The notes: a model not told the origin generated them from the letters alone. 64,000 bases of DNA from Propioniciclava coleopterorum (GCF_011393335.1 NZ_CP049865.1:1108722-1172721), one strand, 5' to 3'. Shown: positions 1-11,677, counted from the first letter of the stretch. Program-made: numbers and translations.

Positions 1-66
1 TGAGGCCGTCCGCGCCGACCCAGGCGCCGCCCGCTAGCATGAACTGCAGTCGTCGAAGGAGCTTCC

Positions 67-543
67 ATGTCTGAGCCTCAGCTCGGTGAAGTCATCAAGG
101 ACATCACCAGCGACATCCAAACGATCGTCCGGGGTGAGATCGAGTTGGCCAAGGCCGAACTCGTCCCCCAGGCGAAGCGGCTGGGGCTGGGCGCCGGCTT
201 GTTCGGCGCCGCCGGCTATCTCGGCCTCCAGGCCCTGACGCTGCTGTTCATCTGCGTCGCGCTGGTGTTCTCGGCGCTGTACTCCTACGTCGTCCCGCTC
301 GCGTGGGCGTTCGTCCTGGGCTTCGTGACGCTGGCCGTCCTCATCCTGATCGTGGTGCTCGTGCTGGTGCTGATCGGCAAGAGCAAGATGCACGTCGAGG
401 CCCCCGAGAAGACCATCAGCGAGGTCAACCTCACCATCGGCGCGGTCGCCGACGCGATCGACCAGGCGGACGCCAACGTGAAGGCCATCGCCGCGGGAGC
501 GCCCCGGACGCCGGCGGTGGGCTCGCGCGTCAAGCTCGACTGA
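67..543 (+). CDS. DUF1469 / holin-X (phage holin superfamily III) family membrane protein
   Basis: This is a 158-aa protein. It begins with a short amphipathic helix containing the GEIELAKAE motif typical of actinobacterial DUF1469 proteins. Two long hydrophobic segments follow (about residues 40-70 and 75-105), then a soluble tail. The ATG is preceded by AAGGAGC at good spacing. The family is named after holins only by similarity of topology and is a common chromosomal membrane protein of unknown function, so no lysis role is implied. It stands alone, and the next gene has its own promoter. Confidence 0.8.
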   Translation: MSEPQLGEVIKDITSDIQTIVRGEIELAKAELVPQAKRLGLGAGLFGAAGYLGLQALTLLFICVALVFSALYSYVVPLAWAFVLGFVTLAVLILIVVLVLVLIGKSKMHVEAPEKTISEVNLTIGAVADAIDQADANVKAIAAGAPRTPAVGSRVKLD

Positions 544-603
544 AAACGGCCCCGCCACCGCATCCCGATGAGCGCAACACCGATACCGCTACCTGAAACA
601 CCG

Positions 604-632
604 TTGACCGTGCTCAGCGCCCCGCGTGTAGA
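604..632 (+). promoter_or_regulatory. Putative promoter for the LuxR/LAL regulator
   Basis: A TTGACC -35 box (604-609) lies 17 bases before TGTAGA (627-632), a good sigma70/SigA-like pair about 28 bases upstream of the GTG start at 660. A GCTACC half-site just upstream (589-594) also occurs within the palindrome at 4126-4137. Confidence 0.5.
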
Positions 633-659
633 TTCGCGGTGAAGCACGGGGGGTGATGG

Positions 660-3460
660 GTGATCGTCGGTAGGCAGCGGCAGTTGGAGGAACTGGCCGC
701 GCTCGCCGCCACGATCACCTCCGGCGCCCGGGTCGCCTGGCTGATCGGTCCCGAGGGCGTGGGCAAATCCACGCTCGCCCGCGCGGCCTCCTCCCTCGCT
801 GGTCACCCCGTCCACCGCGTCGACGTCTATCCGGAGGATCGTCACCGGCCGCTCTCCGCCGCGGATGACCTCGCCCACGCGCTCGGCATCGAGTTGGGCG
901 ACGAGCCGGCGTCCGCCCTCCTGAGCGCCCTCGCCGACGCCAGCCCGTCCTGCCTCCTCATCGAGGACGCACAATGGATGGACGAGGCGTCGCAGGTGAC
1001 CCTGTGGCGGGTGATCCGTCGGGTGCGCAGGCTTCCGATGTTCCTGATCGTGACCAGCACCGACGAGCCGGGGCCACTGTTCGACGGCCTGACCCTCCTG
1101 CTGCGCTCTCCCGAGGCGGGCCGCATCCTGCCGATCGAACCGTTCGGCGAAGCAGAGGCGGCAGAGTACCTGCGCCGACAACTCGGCATTCCCACCGCCG
1201 GGGACACCCTCTCCCGCGTCCTCGATGCGACCGGGGGTACCCGGCCATGCTGTCCTCGCTGGTCGATCAGTTGCGCCTGTCGGCCCGATCCACCGACCTG
1301 TTGCCCGTGCTGCGCCGGCTCGCCACGACGACCCACCGAAGCGGCCTGGTGCGTCAGCACTTGGCGGCGGCGTGGGAGACGGCCAGTCAGGCCGACAGGG
1401 CGGCGCTGCTGGCGCTGGCCCAAGCCGGCGAACTGGACGGTCCCCGACTGGCACGGGTGCTGCACCTGCGCGGCCTGCCCGACACGGGCGTCGCGCGCCT
1501 CCTGGCCACCGGGCTCGTCATGCGTTCCGGCGCCCAGACGCTCCGGCTGCGGCACCACTGCGCGGCGGAGGTGATGGACCGGGTGCCGTGGTCGGAGGCG
1601 ACGGCGTCGCACGCCGCGCTGGCGCAGGTGCAGACCGGCCTGGACGCCCTGGAGCACCGGGTGGCGATCGCCGACGCCGCCACCGCCCCCGGACTGCTTG
1701 CCGAGCTTCGCGACGGGCTGGCCGAGGCGTACGCGCACCGGGACGTCGGGCTGGCGTTCCGGCTCGCCCGCTACGCCGCGCGGCTCGATCCCGCCACCCT
1801 GATCGAGGTCGTGCTGGTGCCGCTGCGCGCCGGACGCCCCGGCATGCTGGGCGACGTCGTCGACGACCTCTCCGCGATGCGGCCCGGCGTCGCGCAGGCG
1901 GCCGTGGACATCCTCATGAACGTCGAGCGGCTCGCCCCCGCCGTCGCCGCCGAGCACCTGAACCGCATCGACACCGCCCGGATCGGGGACACACGCGAAC
2001 TGGTGCTCCTGGCCCACACCGCCGTCTATGTCACGCTGCAGGGGGCGCTCAGCGGAAGCCCCTACGTCGGGGAACGCTTCCGCCCGCTGATCGAGGCGCT
2101 GCACGGCCGCGGCGACTACGTGCGGCCGGACGCGCTGCTCGCCATCCCCGAGTTGATGTTGATCGCCCACGGCGTCGAGGCGCTCATCATCCACGCCCTC
2201 AACCACGAGCTCACGCCGCGGGAGCGCCTCGCCGGCCTGCGCGGCCTCGCCGACGAGATGTCCGTCGATCCCCGACTCGAACCGGTGATGCCCCTGGTGG
2301 GCTGCCTGATCGGGGGCCTTCAGTTCCTGATGGGAGACCTGGGCGCGGCCCGGGCGACCCTGGAGGAGGTGGGGCTGCCCGACCTCGCCGCGCTGCGCAT
2401 CCAGGCGCGCCTCACGCTGGCGTCCGTGGCCTTCCAGGACGGCGACTGGGAGCACGCCCGGACGCTCGCCGACCAGGAACTGGCGGTCTCGCTGGACACG
2501 CTGCAGCCCACGCTGTGGCAGCAGGTGTTCGCCATGGCCGCGCTGGTCCCGGCCGGCCGCGGGGAGGAGGACCTGGTCGAGGAATACCTCGGCTGGCAGC
2601 GGACGCGCAGCGTCCGTACGGTGGCGGACGCACACCGCAACCTCGCGCTCACCTGGGGCCGGGTCGCCTCCACCGGGGCCGACGCAGAAGTTGCTCGACT
2701 GCTGGATCAGGTGTGGAAAGCGGGGCAGGTCGCGTTCATCGGCTGCTTCCCCACGGCTGTCCTCCGCGTCGGCGCGCACCTCTCGGCGGGCGATCGGCCG
2801 GCCGCCGAGGAGGCCCGAGCCGCGCTCGTCACCACCGAGTACGAACTCGAGGCGACGCGCTACATCCTGGCGCACGCCGACGCCCTGCTGGCCGCCGATG
2901 CCGGCGATCCTCGCGCCCCGGAACTGTTCGCGACCGCACTGGACCGCCTCGACGCCCAGTGCGCCGCCCATCCCGGCGGGACGCTGCGACTGTTCTCCGC
3001 GGTGCTGGCCGAAGACTGGGCGCGCGCTTGCGACGTCGCGGGTCTGCCGCGCCCCGGCGCCCTCGACGACCTGCTGGTCGAAACCTTCGACCTGCTGGAG
3101 CGGAACGGTGCCGCCCCCTGGAACGCGCGCCTACGCAGGCTGGTGGGCGGGAGCCCCGAGCCGTCGCGGCAGGACGCCCTCCTGGCGGCCCTCACCGCGC
3201 GCGAACGGGAGGTGGCGCTGCTGGCCGCGCAGGGGCTCACCAACAAGAAGATCGCGGCCAGGTTGTTCGTGACGGTGCGCACCGCCGAATACCACGTGCA
3301 CAACGCCCTGACCAAGCTGGGCATGGCGTCCCGCGCCGACCTCCGCGATGCCTTCGGGACGACCGGCGAGCCGGACCCGGCCGGCGCGCCGGAGCCGCCC
3401 CAGGACGCGGCTCAGCCCGGCACGAGCGCGATCGTCAGCGAGTCGTTGCCGACCGCCTGA
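660..3460 (+). CDS. LAL-type LuxR family transcriptional regulator (AAA/STAND ATPase), with frameshift
   Basis: When repaired, this is a protein of about 933 aa. It has an N-terminal ATPase with Walker A GPEGVGKST (residues 30-38) and Walker B around LLIEDAQWMD. A long helical TPR-like middle follows, then a C-terminal LuxR helix-turn-helix (LTAREREVALLAAQG to about 3350). This layout matches large ATP-binding LuxR (MalT-like) activators; the inducer is unknown. The reading frame breaks in a run of five G at 1233-1237. One extra G restores ATGGYPAMLSS and a continuous protein, so I treat it as a probable sequencing deletion. The GTG at 660 is the best start. The 3' end overlaps the convergent lipoprotein gene by 49 bases. 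Confidence 0.85.
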
Positions 3461-4044
3461 ACCTTCGCCGACCGGGACGCGGCGGTCACGGTGTAGCTGA
3501 AGGTGTACCGCAGCGCGGTGGCCCCGGGCTCCACCGCGCCGACCATCACGGTCGCACCGGCGCTCGCCGGCGCCTTGATGGTCGGGGCGGCCGCCACGTC
3601 CGGCTGCGTCACGGTCCCGTCGGGCACGGCCACCCAGCCGTCCGCCGTGAGGCGTTCCACCTGGACGGCGAGGGCGCCCAGCGCGAGGTCGCCGGCGCCG
3701 ACGGCCGAGACCGACAGCGTGAGCGGCTTCACCGCCTGCGGCGTCCAGTCGGCGCGGTTGCGCGTCGACCAGTAGTCCACGGCGACCGTCATGGCGCCGG
3801 CCTTGAACTCGCGCTTCACGCTGCCGTCGGCCAGATCGTCGACGACGGGCGGCGGCGTCCTGACCGCGGGCGGCGGCGTCACGACCGCCGCGGGCGGCGG
3901 GCCGAACAGGCTCGGCGGTTCCACCTTCGCCGGTGCCTCTGACTGCGGCGCGGACGCGGCGGGCGCCTCCGCCCAGGGCGGCGTCCCGCACCCCGTCAGG
4001 GCCAGGGCCGCGGCCACCACCGGTAGGGTCCATCGTCGGCGCAT
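3412..4044 (-). CDS. Secreted lipoprotein of unknown function
   Basis: The 210-aa product has a clear lipoprotein signal peptide (RRRW, hydrophobic core, lipobox LTGC at about residues 16-19). A proline-rich linker and a beta-rich C-terminal domain follow (about residues 75-205). I do not recognise the family. The ATG at 4044 is supported by GAGGAGAGG upstream; longer in-frame extensions cross into the neighbouring intergenic space and glycosyltransferase gene and are not credible. It converges on and overlaps the LuxR/LAL gene and shares an upstream region with the divergent glycosyltransferase. Confidence 0.8.
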   Translation of the reverse strand: MRRRWTLPVVAAALALTGCGTPPWAEAPAASAPQSEAPAKVEPPSLFGPPPAAVVTPPPAVRTPPPVVDDLADGSVKREFKAGAMTVAVDYWSTRNRADWTPQAVKPLTLSVSAVGAGDLALGALAVQVERLTADGWVAVPDGTVTQPDVAAAPTIKAPASAGATVMVGAVEPGATALRYTFSYTVTAASRSAKVQAVGNDSLTIALVPG

Positions 4045-4125
4045 CGCCTCAACCTCTCCTCGTGAATCTCCACGTAACAGCCTGCTGGCAGCCCGGCCAG
4101 CGCCCAACCCCAGGATCCCAACCCT

Positions 4126-4137
4126 GGTAGCGCTACC
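4126..4137. promoter_or_regulatory. Perfect 12-bp palindrome in divergent intergenic region
   Basis: GGTAGCGCTACC is a perfect dyad in the 204-base gap between the divergent lipoprotein and glycosyltransferase genes. Related half-sites lie nearby (ACCGGTAGT at about 4155) and upstream of the LuxR/LAL gene (GCTACC at 589-594). It could be an operator; no binding protein can be assigned. Confidence 0.3.
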
Positions 4138-4248
4138 GGGATCGGGGCAGCGAAACCGGTAGTCAAGACTCCGAATCTGGTACCACCCGCTCTGGCCCGG
4201 TCGCTCCGCGTACCCCCACCATGGATGCCGAACGAATGGAGGACCCCC

Positions 4249-5823
4249 ATGAATCTGCTGCGGCCCGATGAACGCATCGGACGGCATCACATCGACGTGC
4301 CCGAGTCGGTGGAGGACGCCCCGGACGCCCTCGACTGCGAGGTCGTGACCGAGCCCTTCGAGGAGGACGCACTCATCAGCGAGCCCACCGAGGAGGACGA
4401 AACCTCCCCAGAGATCGTGGGCCACGCCACCACCGAAGTCGCGCTCTTCGCCGGAGCCTACGTGCCCGAGCCGCTGGGCGAACCGCGGATCGGGTGCGTC
4501 ATCCCGGCGTACAACGAGGAGGGGTCCATCGCGGCAGTGATCGGGTCGCTGCTGGACCAGACCAGGGTGCCCGACGTGATCCACGTCATCGTGAACAACA
4601 CCACCGACGACACCTACTGGGTGGCGCGGGAGTTCGCCGGCCACCACGAGCGCCGCTACCGCGACGAGGTGATGCACTGCGACATCCACGTCCACGACGT
4701 CGGCCACCTGGCCGAGCGGAAGGTCGGCGCCCTCAACATCGGCTTCCGGCTGGTCGAGGACTGCGACTACTTCCTCGGCGTGGACGGGGACACCGTACTG
4801 GACCGGGACGCCGTCTCCCACCTGCTGGAGGAGATCCGTTCCGACCCGCGCATCGGCGGCATCAGCGCGATCTACTCGATCGACTACAGCGAGGCGTCCG
4901 GCGGGGGCGAGCGGTTCCTCATCGCCGGCCAGCGGCAGCAATTCGCCAGCTTCAACATGCAGAACCTGTTGCACGGCCGGAACATGGCGGTCCTCGGCGG
5001 CCAGTGCTCGCTGTTCTCAATCGAGGCGCTGCGGACGGTCCGCGACGAGTACCGGCAGCGCGCCCCCTGGGTGACCGACTCCGAGGTCGAGGACTCGCTG
5101 CTCTCCATCCAGCTCAAGCGCACCGGGTTCTCCACCAAGATCTCCGCACGGGCCCGCGCGGACGTCGGCCCGATGCTCACGCTGAAGTCGCTGGACGCCC
5201 AGCAGGTGAAGTGGAACTACGGCGCCATCGATCTGATGTGGCCAGGGCAGCGCGGCGACACGCAGGGACAGCCCTTTCACCCGAACCTGCGGCTGCGGTG
5301 GCTGGAGAACTGGTCGATGGTGTTCAACCTGACGGTGCGGATCGGGTTCGTCCTCCTGCTGGCCGCCTCGCTGAGCATCGACGCCTTCGTCTTCTCGCCG
5401 TGGTGGCTGGTGCCGCCGGCGGTCGCGATCGCCCTGAACCTCCGTACGGCGCTGTCGATGCACGACCGCACCACCCGCGACGTGCTGTTCGCGCTGTTGT
5501 TCGTCCCCGGCGAGTTGTACATGTGGCTCAAGCTGGGCCACTTCATCCGGGGCTGGACGAAGTTCCTCAGCCGGCAGGAGGTCGACAACTGGGGCGCCCA
5601 GGCGGCCGCCGAACGTGGCAGCGGCACGAACGCGCACCTGCAGCCCCTGCTGTACCTGGCGGTCTTCCTGGCCGCGATCGTGATCACGTGGACGCAACTG
5701 CCGCTGCTGGCCAAGGAGGTGGCGCTGTGGCTGCTGTGGCCGGCGCTGACCGTGTTGGCCGCGATCCAGACGGTGGCGATGGCGTACCGGTTGCTGCGCC
5801 GGCATCGCGGCTTCCGGGTGTAG
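4249..5823 (+). CDS. Membrane-bound family 2 glycosyltransferase
   Basis: The 524-aa product has a GT2 catalytic domain: IGCVIPAYNEEGSI at the nucleotide-binding start, a DGDTVLDRD metal-binding motif, an acceptor-side TDSEVED motif and a QQVKW motif resembling the QxxRW of processive synthases. Several C-terminal transmembrane helices follow. This resembles the hyaluronan/PNAG/cellulose synthase-like branch, so it probably builds or exports a cell-surface polysaccharide; the sugar is unknown. The N-terminal ~80 residues are acidic and not part of the GT fold. I chose the ATG at 4249 because GGAGG lies just upstream; an in-frame ATG at 4225 has no good ribosome site. Confidence 0.85.
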   Translation: MNLLRPDERIGRHHIDVPESVEDAPDALDCEVVTEPFEEDALISEPTEEDETSPEIVGHATTEVALFAGAYVPEPLGEPRIGCVIPAYNEEGSIAAVIGSLLDQTRVPDVIHVIVNNTTDDTYWVAREFAGHHERRYRDEVMHCDIHVHDVGHLAERKVGALNIGFRLVEDCDYFLGVDGDTVLDRDAVSHLLEEIRSDPRIGGISAIYSIDYSEASGGGERFLIAGQRQQFASFNMQNLLHGRNMAVLGGQCSLFSIEALRTVRDEYRQRAPWVTDSEVEDSLLSIQLKRTGFSTKISARARADVGPMLTLKSLDAQQVKWNYGAIDLMWPGQRGDTQGQPFHPNLRLRWLENWSMVFNLTVRIGFVLLLAASLSIDAFVFSPWWLVPPAVAIALNLRTALSMHDRTTRDVLFALLFVPGELYMWLKLGHFIRGWTKFLSRQEVDNWGAQAAAERGSGTNAHLQPLLYLAVFLAAIVITWTQLPLLAKEVALWLLWPALTVLAAIQTVAMAYRLLRRHRGFRV

Positions 5824-5882
5824 CGGGCCGGCGATCTCGCGGGGCCGCGTTCGGAGGGCACCCGGCGCGAGCACCGCTGGGC

Positions 5883-5921
5883 GACGGACCGTCGTTCTCC
5901 CCCGGGAGGCGACGGTCCGTC
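5883..5921. terminator. Bidirectional hairpin terminator
   Basis: GACGGACCGTCG (5883-5894) and CGACGGTCCGTC (5910-5921) form a perfect 12-bp stem with a 15-base loop. It lies between the convergent glycosyltransferase and alpha-glucosidase genes, so it can serve both. Confidence 0.65.
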
Positions 5922-5945
5922 AGTTCCTGGCGGGCCGGCGACCGG

Positions 5946-7645
<1,700 letters not shown>

Positions 7646-7794
7646 TCAAGTCTTGCCTTTCGCGGCGGAAAAAACTACCGCCGTTCTGCCAGGGGTCCGC
7701 CGGTGGTGCAGCGCGTGTTCGCGACCCCCCGCGCGCGCCCCCGCGTGTTGGTCGGGGTGACACAATGGGCTTTCGCCGTCCGTCAGGAGGTGGC

Positions 7795-8673
7795 TTGTCC
7801 AGCCCACCGCGTCAGCCCATGCTGCTCTCACCGGCCCGCCTGCGCCACACCTTCCGGATCACGGCCGCCCAGCACGTCCCGCCCCGCCATGACCCCGAGG
7901 CGGCGCTCCACCTGGGGCGCGGCATCGTCCGCGAGGCCGCGGCCGCCGGTGCCGACCTGGTCGCCTTCCCCGAGATGTGGTCGACGGGGTACGCCCTGCC
8001 GATCGACCTGAGCGTGGCGCAACCGGTCGACGGGCCGTTCGTCGAGGGTTTCCGCGACATCGCCGCCGAGTTGGGCGTGGGCGTCCTGGTGACGGCGCTG
8101 CTGGCCGACGAACACGGCAGCACCAACTCCACCCTGCTCATCGGACGCCGGGGCGAACTGCTGCTGCGCCACGACAAGGTCCACCTGCTCGCGGACGCCG
8201 AGGCGGGACTGCGTCCGGGCGACGGCTTCGAGATCGGCGTCTTCGACGGCGTGCGCGTCGGCGTCATGACCTGCTGGGAGCGTGAGTTCCCCGAGGCGGC
8301 CCGCGAACTGATGCTGGCCGGCGCCGAGGTGATCGTTGTGCCGAACGCCAGCGCCTGGAACCCCACCCGCTCCCATCAACTGGAGGCGCGCGCCTTCGAG
8401 AACATGGTGGCCATCGCGTCGATCAACTACCCCGGCGACGGCTGGGGCCGCTCGTCGGCGTACACCCCGATCGTGTTCGACCCGCAGGGTCGACCGCTGT
8501 CGGCGCTGCTGGCCCAGGCGGACGCCCGCCCGCAGTTCGTCCCGTTCCGCTTCGACCTGGACGCGCTGCGCGACTGGCGGGCCCGCGAGGTGTGGGGGGC
8601 CCGCTACCGGCGTCCCGAGGCGTATCGCCGGCTGCGCGGCGAGGTCGACGACCCCCGCGTCGCGACGGACTGA
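7795..8673 (+). CDS. Carbon-nitrogen hydrolase (nitrilase superfamily)
   Basis: The catalytic triad is visible: Glu in AFPEMWSTGY, Lys in RHDKVHLL and Cys in VMTCWEREFPE. These define the amidase/nitrilase fold that cleaves amide or nitrile C-N bonds; the substrate is not evident. The start is uncertain. TTG at 7795 follows AGGAGG closely and is my choice, but ATG at 7765 and ATG at 7819 are in frame. The gene is divergent from the alpha-glucosidase across a short intergenic region. No signal peptide is apparent, so the protein is cytoplasmic. Confidence 0.85.
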   Translation: MSSPPRQPMLLSPARLRHTFRITAAQHVPPRHDPEAALHLGRGIVREAAAAGADLVAFPEMWSTGYALPIDLSVAQPVDGPFVEGFRDIAAELGVGVLVTALLADEHGSTNSTLLIGRRGELLLRHDKVHLLADAEAGLRPGDGFEIGVFDGVRVGVMTCWEREFPEAARELMLAGAEVIVVPNASAWNPTRSHQLEARAFENMVAIASINYPGDGWGRSSAYTPIVFDPQGRPLSALLAQADARPQFVPFRFDLDALRDWRAREVWGARYRRPEAYRRLRGEVDDPRVATD

Positions 8674-8725
8674 CGCACCGCGGGGTCATGCCCGGGGGTC
8701 GCGCCGGACCGGCCGCCCGGCGGAG

Positions 8726-9400
8726 CTACTGCCCGGTGTCGGCGCCGGCGCGGTGCCAGAACCGCTCCGGGACCAGCTGGGAGCGGCGGACGTCCCACGG
8801 GCGTTCCCAGCCGGCCAGGGCGATGAGCCCGTCGAGCAGGTGGCCGGTGAACCCCCAGATGAACAGGTCGTCGACGACGAACGCGGGGCCGCGGTGCCCC
8901 ATCGGCAGCCGCCACGTGAGCCGGTTCGCCGGGTCGATGAGGTCACCCACGCGCAGTTGGTGGATGGCCCCGACCTCGATGTCGTCCACGATCTCCAGGG
9001 GGTGCGGGGCGCGCCACCATCCGACGACCGGGGTGACGTCGTAGCCGGTCACCGCGACGTGGGCCGGCGGCAGGACGCCGAGCAGGTCCACCGTCTCGGG
9101 CCGCAGGCCCACCTCCTCGCGGGCCTCCCGGAAGGCGGCCTCCTCGCTGGAGGCGTCCTGCGGTTCGACGCCGCCGCCCGGGAAGGCGCACTGGCCGGCG
9201 TGCGAGCGCAGGTGCGGGGACTTCTCGATGATGACGACGTGCAGGTCGTCGGCCGGCGCGTCCTCGGCACCGGCGAACAGGATCATCACGGCCGCCTTGC
9301 GGCCTTCGCGCGCGGGTCGGCCGCGCACCACGCGGGCGCCGCCCCCGGGCTCAGCGAGCTCGGCGACCAGGCGGTCCAGCGCGGCGGGCCGGGCGGTCAC
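8726..9400 (-). CDS. NUDIX hydrolase (CoA pyrophosphatase-like)
   Basis: The 224-aa protein has a complete Nudix box (GGGVEPQDASSEEAAFREAR continuing EEVGL at about residues 74-98), preceded by the HAGQCAFPGG stretch typical of the NudL/CoA-diphosphatase subgroup. It probably cleaves a nucleoside diphosphate derivative such as CoA with a divalent metal. The start is GTG. It lies 55 bases downstream of the TlpA-like gene on the same strand and may belong to that operon (nth, tlpA, nudix). Confidence 0.88.
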   Translation of the reverse strand: MTARPAALDRLVAELAEPGGGARVVRGRPAREGRKAAVMILFAGAEDAPADDLHVVIIEKSPHLRSHAGQCAFPGGGVEPQDASSEEAAFREAREEVGLRPETVDLLGVLPPAHVAVTGYDVTPVVGWWRAPHPLEIVDDIEVGAIHQLRVGDLIDPANRLTWRLPMGHRGPAFVVDDLFIWGFTGHLLDGLIALAGWERPWDVRRSQLVPERFWHRAGADTGQ

Positions 9401-9455
9401 GCCGCCCCCTGCGCGGGCGCCGGGCGCGTGGTGCGGTCCCGCCGTGTCGGGGCGC

Positions 9456-10061
9456 TCACAGCGTCACCCCCAGGTACTGCTCGGTGGCGTCCACGAGCTG
9501 CTGGGTCGAACCGACCGCGCCCACGGTGCGGTGGACGATCCGCCCCTGGGCGTCCACGAAGATCGTGACGGGGATGCCCGAGAACCGGACGGGGCCGGCG
9601 GTCTGCTTCAGCGGGTCGGTCAGTTGCGGGTACGTCCAGCCGGCGTACTGGGCGAAGTCCAGGGCGAGCCCGGGGTCCGGGTCGGCGTAGTCGATCCCCA
9701 GCAGCAGCACGTCGTCTCCGGCGAGCTCCGCGTACTCCTTGAGGTGCGGCGCCTCCGCGCGGCAGGGGGCGCACCACTGCGCCCAGAAGTTGATGACCAT
9801 GGGCGTGCCGCGCAGGGCCGCCAGGTTGACCTGACGCCCCGACCCCAGGCAGCCGAGCACCAGGTCGGGCAGGCCGCCCCCGACGGGCTGCGCGGACGCC
9901 GGCGTGACCGGGCAATCGGCGATGCCGGCCGCCTCCCGCTGGGCCACGAGCGCCGGATCGACCGACACCTCCGGCATCGGGCCGCTCGGGGCGGACGGGC
10001 CGACGCAGCCGGCGAGCGCCGCCGCCGCGACGAACGCCGCCACGATCGCGCGCGCCCTCAT
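9456..10061 (-). CDS. TlpA/ResA-like thioredoxin-fold lipoprotein
   Basis: The product is 201 aa with a lipobox (AALAGC at about residue 18) and a thioredoxin-fold domain carrying the redox motif WCAPC in [12 protein letters not shown]. An [11 protein letters not shown] stretch holds the cis-proline. It is an extracytoplasmic membrane-anchored thiol-disulfide oxidoreductase. The ATG overlaps the stop of nth as ATGA, implying translational coupling. The same pairing of nth and a TlpA-like gene is known in mycobacteria. Confidence 0.88.
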   Translation of the reverse strand: MRARAIVAAFVAAAALAGCVGPSAPSGPMPEVSVDPALVAQREAAGIADCPVTPASAQPVGGGLPDLVLGCLGSGRQVNLAALRGTPMVINFWAQWCAPCRAEAPHLKEYAELAGDDVLLLGIDYADPDPGLALDFAQYAGWTYPQLTDPLKQTAGPVRFSGIPVTIFVDAQGRIVHRTVGAVGSTQQLVDATEQYLGVTL

Positions 10062-10729
10062 GCCCGCGGCTCCCGGATCAGGGCCTCGGCCACGTCGGGG
10101 TCCATCGGGCCCAGCCCGTAGCTGGGACACACCTCGGCCAGCAGGCAGGCGCCGCAGGCGGGGCCGCGGGCGTGGCAGCGGCGGCGTCCGTGCCAGATGA
10201 CGCGGTGGTCCAGCGGCACCCACTGCGCAGGCGGGAACAATGCGCCCACCGTGCGTTCCACGACGTCGGGTTTGGTGGAGTCGACCCAGCCCAGCCGGTT
10301 GCTCACCCGGATGAAGTGCGTGTCGGGGGTGATCCCCGGGACGCCGAACGCGTCGCCCAGCACGACGTTGGCGGTCTTGCGGCCCACCCCCGGCAGGCTC
10401 ACCAGCTCCTCCAGCGTGCCGGGCACGACGCCGTCGAACCGCTCGATCAGCGCCTGGCCGATCCCGATGAGGTGGCCCGCCTTGGCGCGGAAGAAGCCCG
10501 TCGGGCGGATCAGCTCCTCCAACGCCGCGACCTCGGCGCCGGCGTACGCGGCGGCGTCCGGGTAGCGCGCGAAGAGCGCCGGCGTCACGGTGTTGACCCG
10601 CCGGTCGGTCGACTGGGCCGACAGGACGGTCGCGACGAGCAGCTCGAGCGGGGTCGTGAAATCCAGCTCGCAGCGCGCGTCGGGGTACATCTGCCCCAAC
10701 AGGTCGAAGACCAGCTCGGGGGCGGCCAC
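10058..10729 (-). CDS. nth: Endonuclease III (DNA glycosylase/AP lyase)
   Basis: The 223-aa protein has the helix-hairpin-helix [12 protein letters not shown] with the catalytic lysine. [13 protein letters not shown] stretch contains the catalytic Asp, and a C-terminal 4Fe-4S cluster motif of four cysteines has spacing 6-2-5 ([17 protein letters not shown]). It removes oxidised pyrimidines in base-excision repair. The start is GTG at 10729, overlapping the stop codon of the upstream RidA gene by one base. All hallmark residues are present. Confidence 0.95.
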   Translation of the reverse strand: MAAPELVFDLLGQMYPDARCELDFTTPLELLVATVLSAQSTDRRVNTVTPALFARYPDAAAYAGAEVAALEELIRPTGFFRAKAGHLIGIGQALIERFDGVVPGTLEELVSLPGVGRKTANVVLGDAFGVPGITPDTHFIRVSNRLGWVDSTKPDVVERTVGALFPPAQWVPLDHRVIWHGRRRCHARGPACGACLLAEVCPSYGLGPMDPDVAEALIREPRA

Positions 10730-11202
10730 TACCAGGTGACCCCGAGCGGCTCGACGGTCAGCTCGACCTCCACCGGGGCGTCCAGCGGCAGCGACGCGAC
10801 GCCGACGGCGCTGCGGACGTGCTGCCCGGCGTCGCCGAACACGGCGACCAGCAACTCGCTGGCGCCGTTGGCGACCGCGGGCTGGCCGGTGAAGTCGGGG
10901 GCGCTCGCCACGAACACCGTCACCTTGACGATGCGGCCGATCTGATCGAGGCCGCCGGCGACCGACGCGGCCGCGGCCAGCGCGTTCAGGGCGGCCACGC
11001 GGGCGGCGTCCACCGCGGCCTCGGGCGCCACCTCGGCGCCGACCTTGCCGCGGGCGATCAGCTCACCCGAGACCGAGGGCAGCTGCCCGGAGGTGAAGAT
11101 GTGGCCGCAGCTCACGGTGGCGGGCACGTAGGCGGCCACGGGGGCCGCGACGGGCGGCAGGCTGAGGCCGAGCTCGGCGAGGCGAGCGGTGGGGGTGGTC
11201 AT
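10729..11202 (-). CDS. RidA/YjgF family protein
   Basis: This 157-aa protein has the YjgF/YER057c/UK114 fold: the [10 protein letters not shown] segment near the N terminus, a central [12 protein letters not shown] strand-helix, and [12 protein letters not shown] at the C terminus. The family hydrolyses reactive enamines/imines made by PLP enzymes, although the canonical catalytic arginine context is not obvious, so this member may be a non-RidA subgroup. The start ATG overlaps the stop of the upstream 54-aa gene (TGATG). It is unrelated in position to the second RidA gene at 36982-37362. Confidence 0.85.
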   Translation of the reverse strand: MTTPTARLAELGLSLPPVAAPVAAYVPATVSCGHIFTSGQLPSVSGELIARGKVGAEVAPEAAVDAARVAALNALAAAASVAGGLDQIGRIVKVTVFVASAPDFTGQPAVANGASELLVAVFGDAGQHVRSAVGVASLPLDAPVEVELTVEPLGVTW

Positions 11203-11366
11203 CAGGACTGCCCCTGGAGGGGCCGCTTGAAGTAAGCGACGAGGTTCTGCGGGTTCGGACCCGGGATGATCGTGACGAGCTCCCACCCGTCCGCGCCCCA
11301 CGAGTCGAGGATCTGCTTGGTCGCGTGCACCAGAACCGGCGCGGTGGCGTACTCCCACTTGGTCAT
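11202..11366 (-). CDS. 54-aa DUF4177-like small protein
   Basis: Read directly from the DNA, the product starts MTKWEYATAPVLVHATKQI, contains GADGWELVTI and ends YFKRPLQGQS. The WEY...GWELV pattern is that of DUF4177-type small proteins. It overlaps the RidA start by one base, which supports it as a real coupled gene. Short proteins of this kind precede RidA in other actinobacteria. Function is unknown. Confidence 0.75.
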   Translation of the reverse strand: MTKWEYATAPVLVHATKQILDSWGADGWELVTIIPGPNPQNLVAYFKRPLQGQS

Positions 11367-11401
11367 GGCCTCACCCTAGAGGATGAGGCCGACGGTTCTG
11401 A

Positions 11402-11677
11402 CTAGCGTTCTTTCCGGGGACCGCACAGCACGGTCTGCCAGGAACGGATGTCGGTGCGCTGGCGCAGCAGCTGACGACGTTCGCGCTCGGTCATGCCGCC
11501 CCAGACGCCCCACTCGATGCGGTTGTCGAGCGCCTCCGCGAGGCACTCGGAGCGGACCGGGCAGCCCATGCAGACGAGGCGCGCGCGCTTCTGGTCGACG
11601 CCCTCGGGGAACAACTTGTCCTGCATCCCCCGGCACTTCGCCTGAAGCGTCCAGTCTTCCGTCCTGCTGAGCGTCAT
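11402..11677 (-). CDS. WhiB-family iron-sulfur transcription factor
   Basis: The 91-aa protein has the four cluster cysteines (AKCRGM, then CMGCPVRSEC), the GVWGGMTERERR turn and a basic tail. Wbl proteins bind a redox- or NO-sensitive 4Fe-4S cluster and partner with the principal sigma factor. Its position divergent from ponA2 and near nth/RidA resembles Mycobacterium tuberculosis WhiB4, so a WhiB4-type assignment is likely but inferred from context. The start has AGGAGG upstream and a promoter at 11726-11754. Confidence 0.92.
   Translation of the reverse strand: MTLSRTEDWTLQAKCRGMQDKLFPEGVDQKRARLVCMGCPVRSECLAEALDNRIEWGVWGGMTERERRQLLRQRTDIRSWQTVLCGPRKER

Noticed and set aside
67..543. Prophage remnant based on the holin-like protein
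   Set aside because: DUF1469 proteins are ordinary chromosomal proteins in actinobacteria, and no phage gene is nearby.
1225..3942. Very long overlapping open frames such as 905 aa on the plus strand
   Set aside because: These are out-of-frame shadows of the LuxR/LAL gene and its neighbours, rich in Arg/Pro/Gly with no domain motifs.
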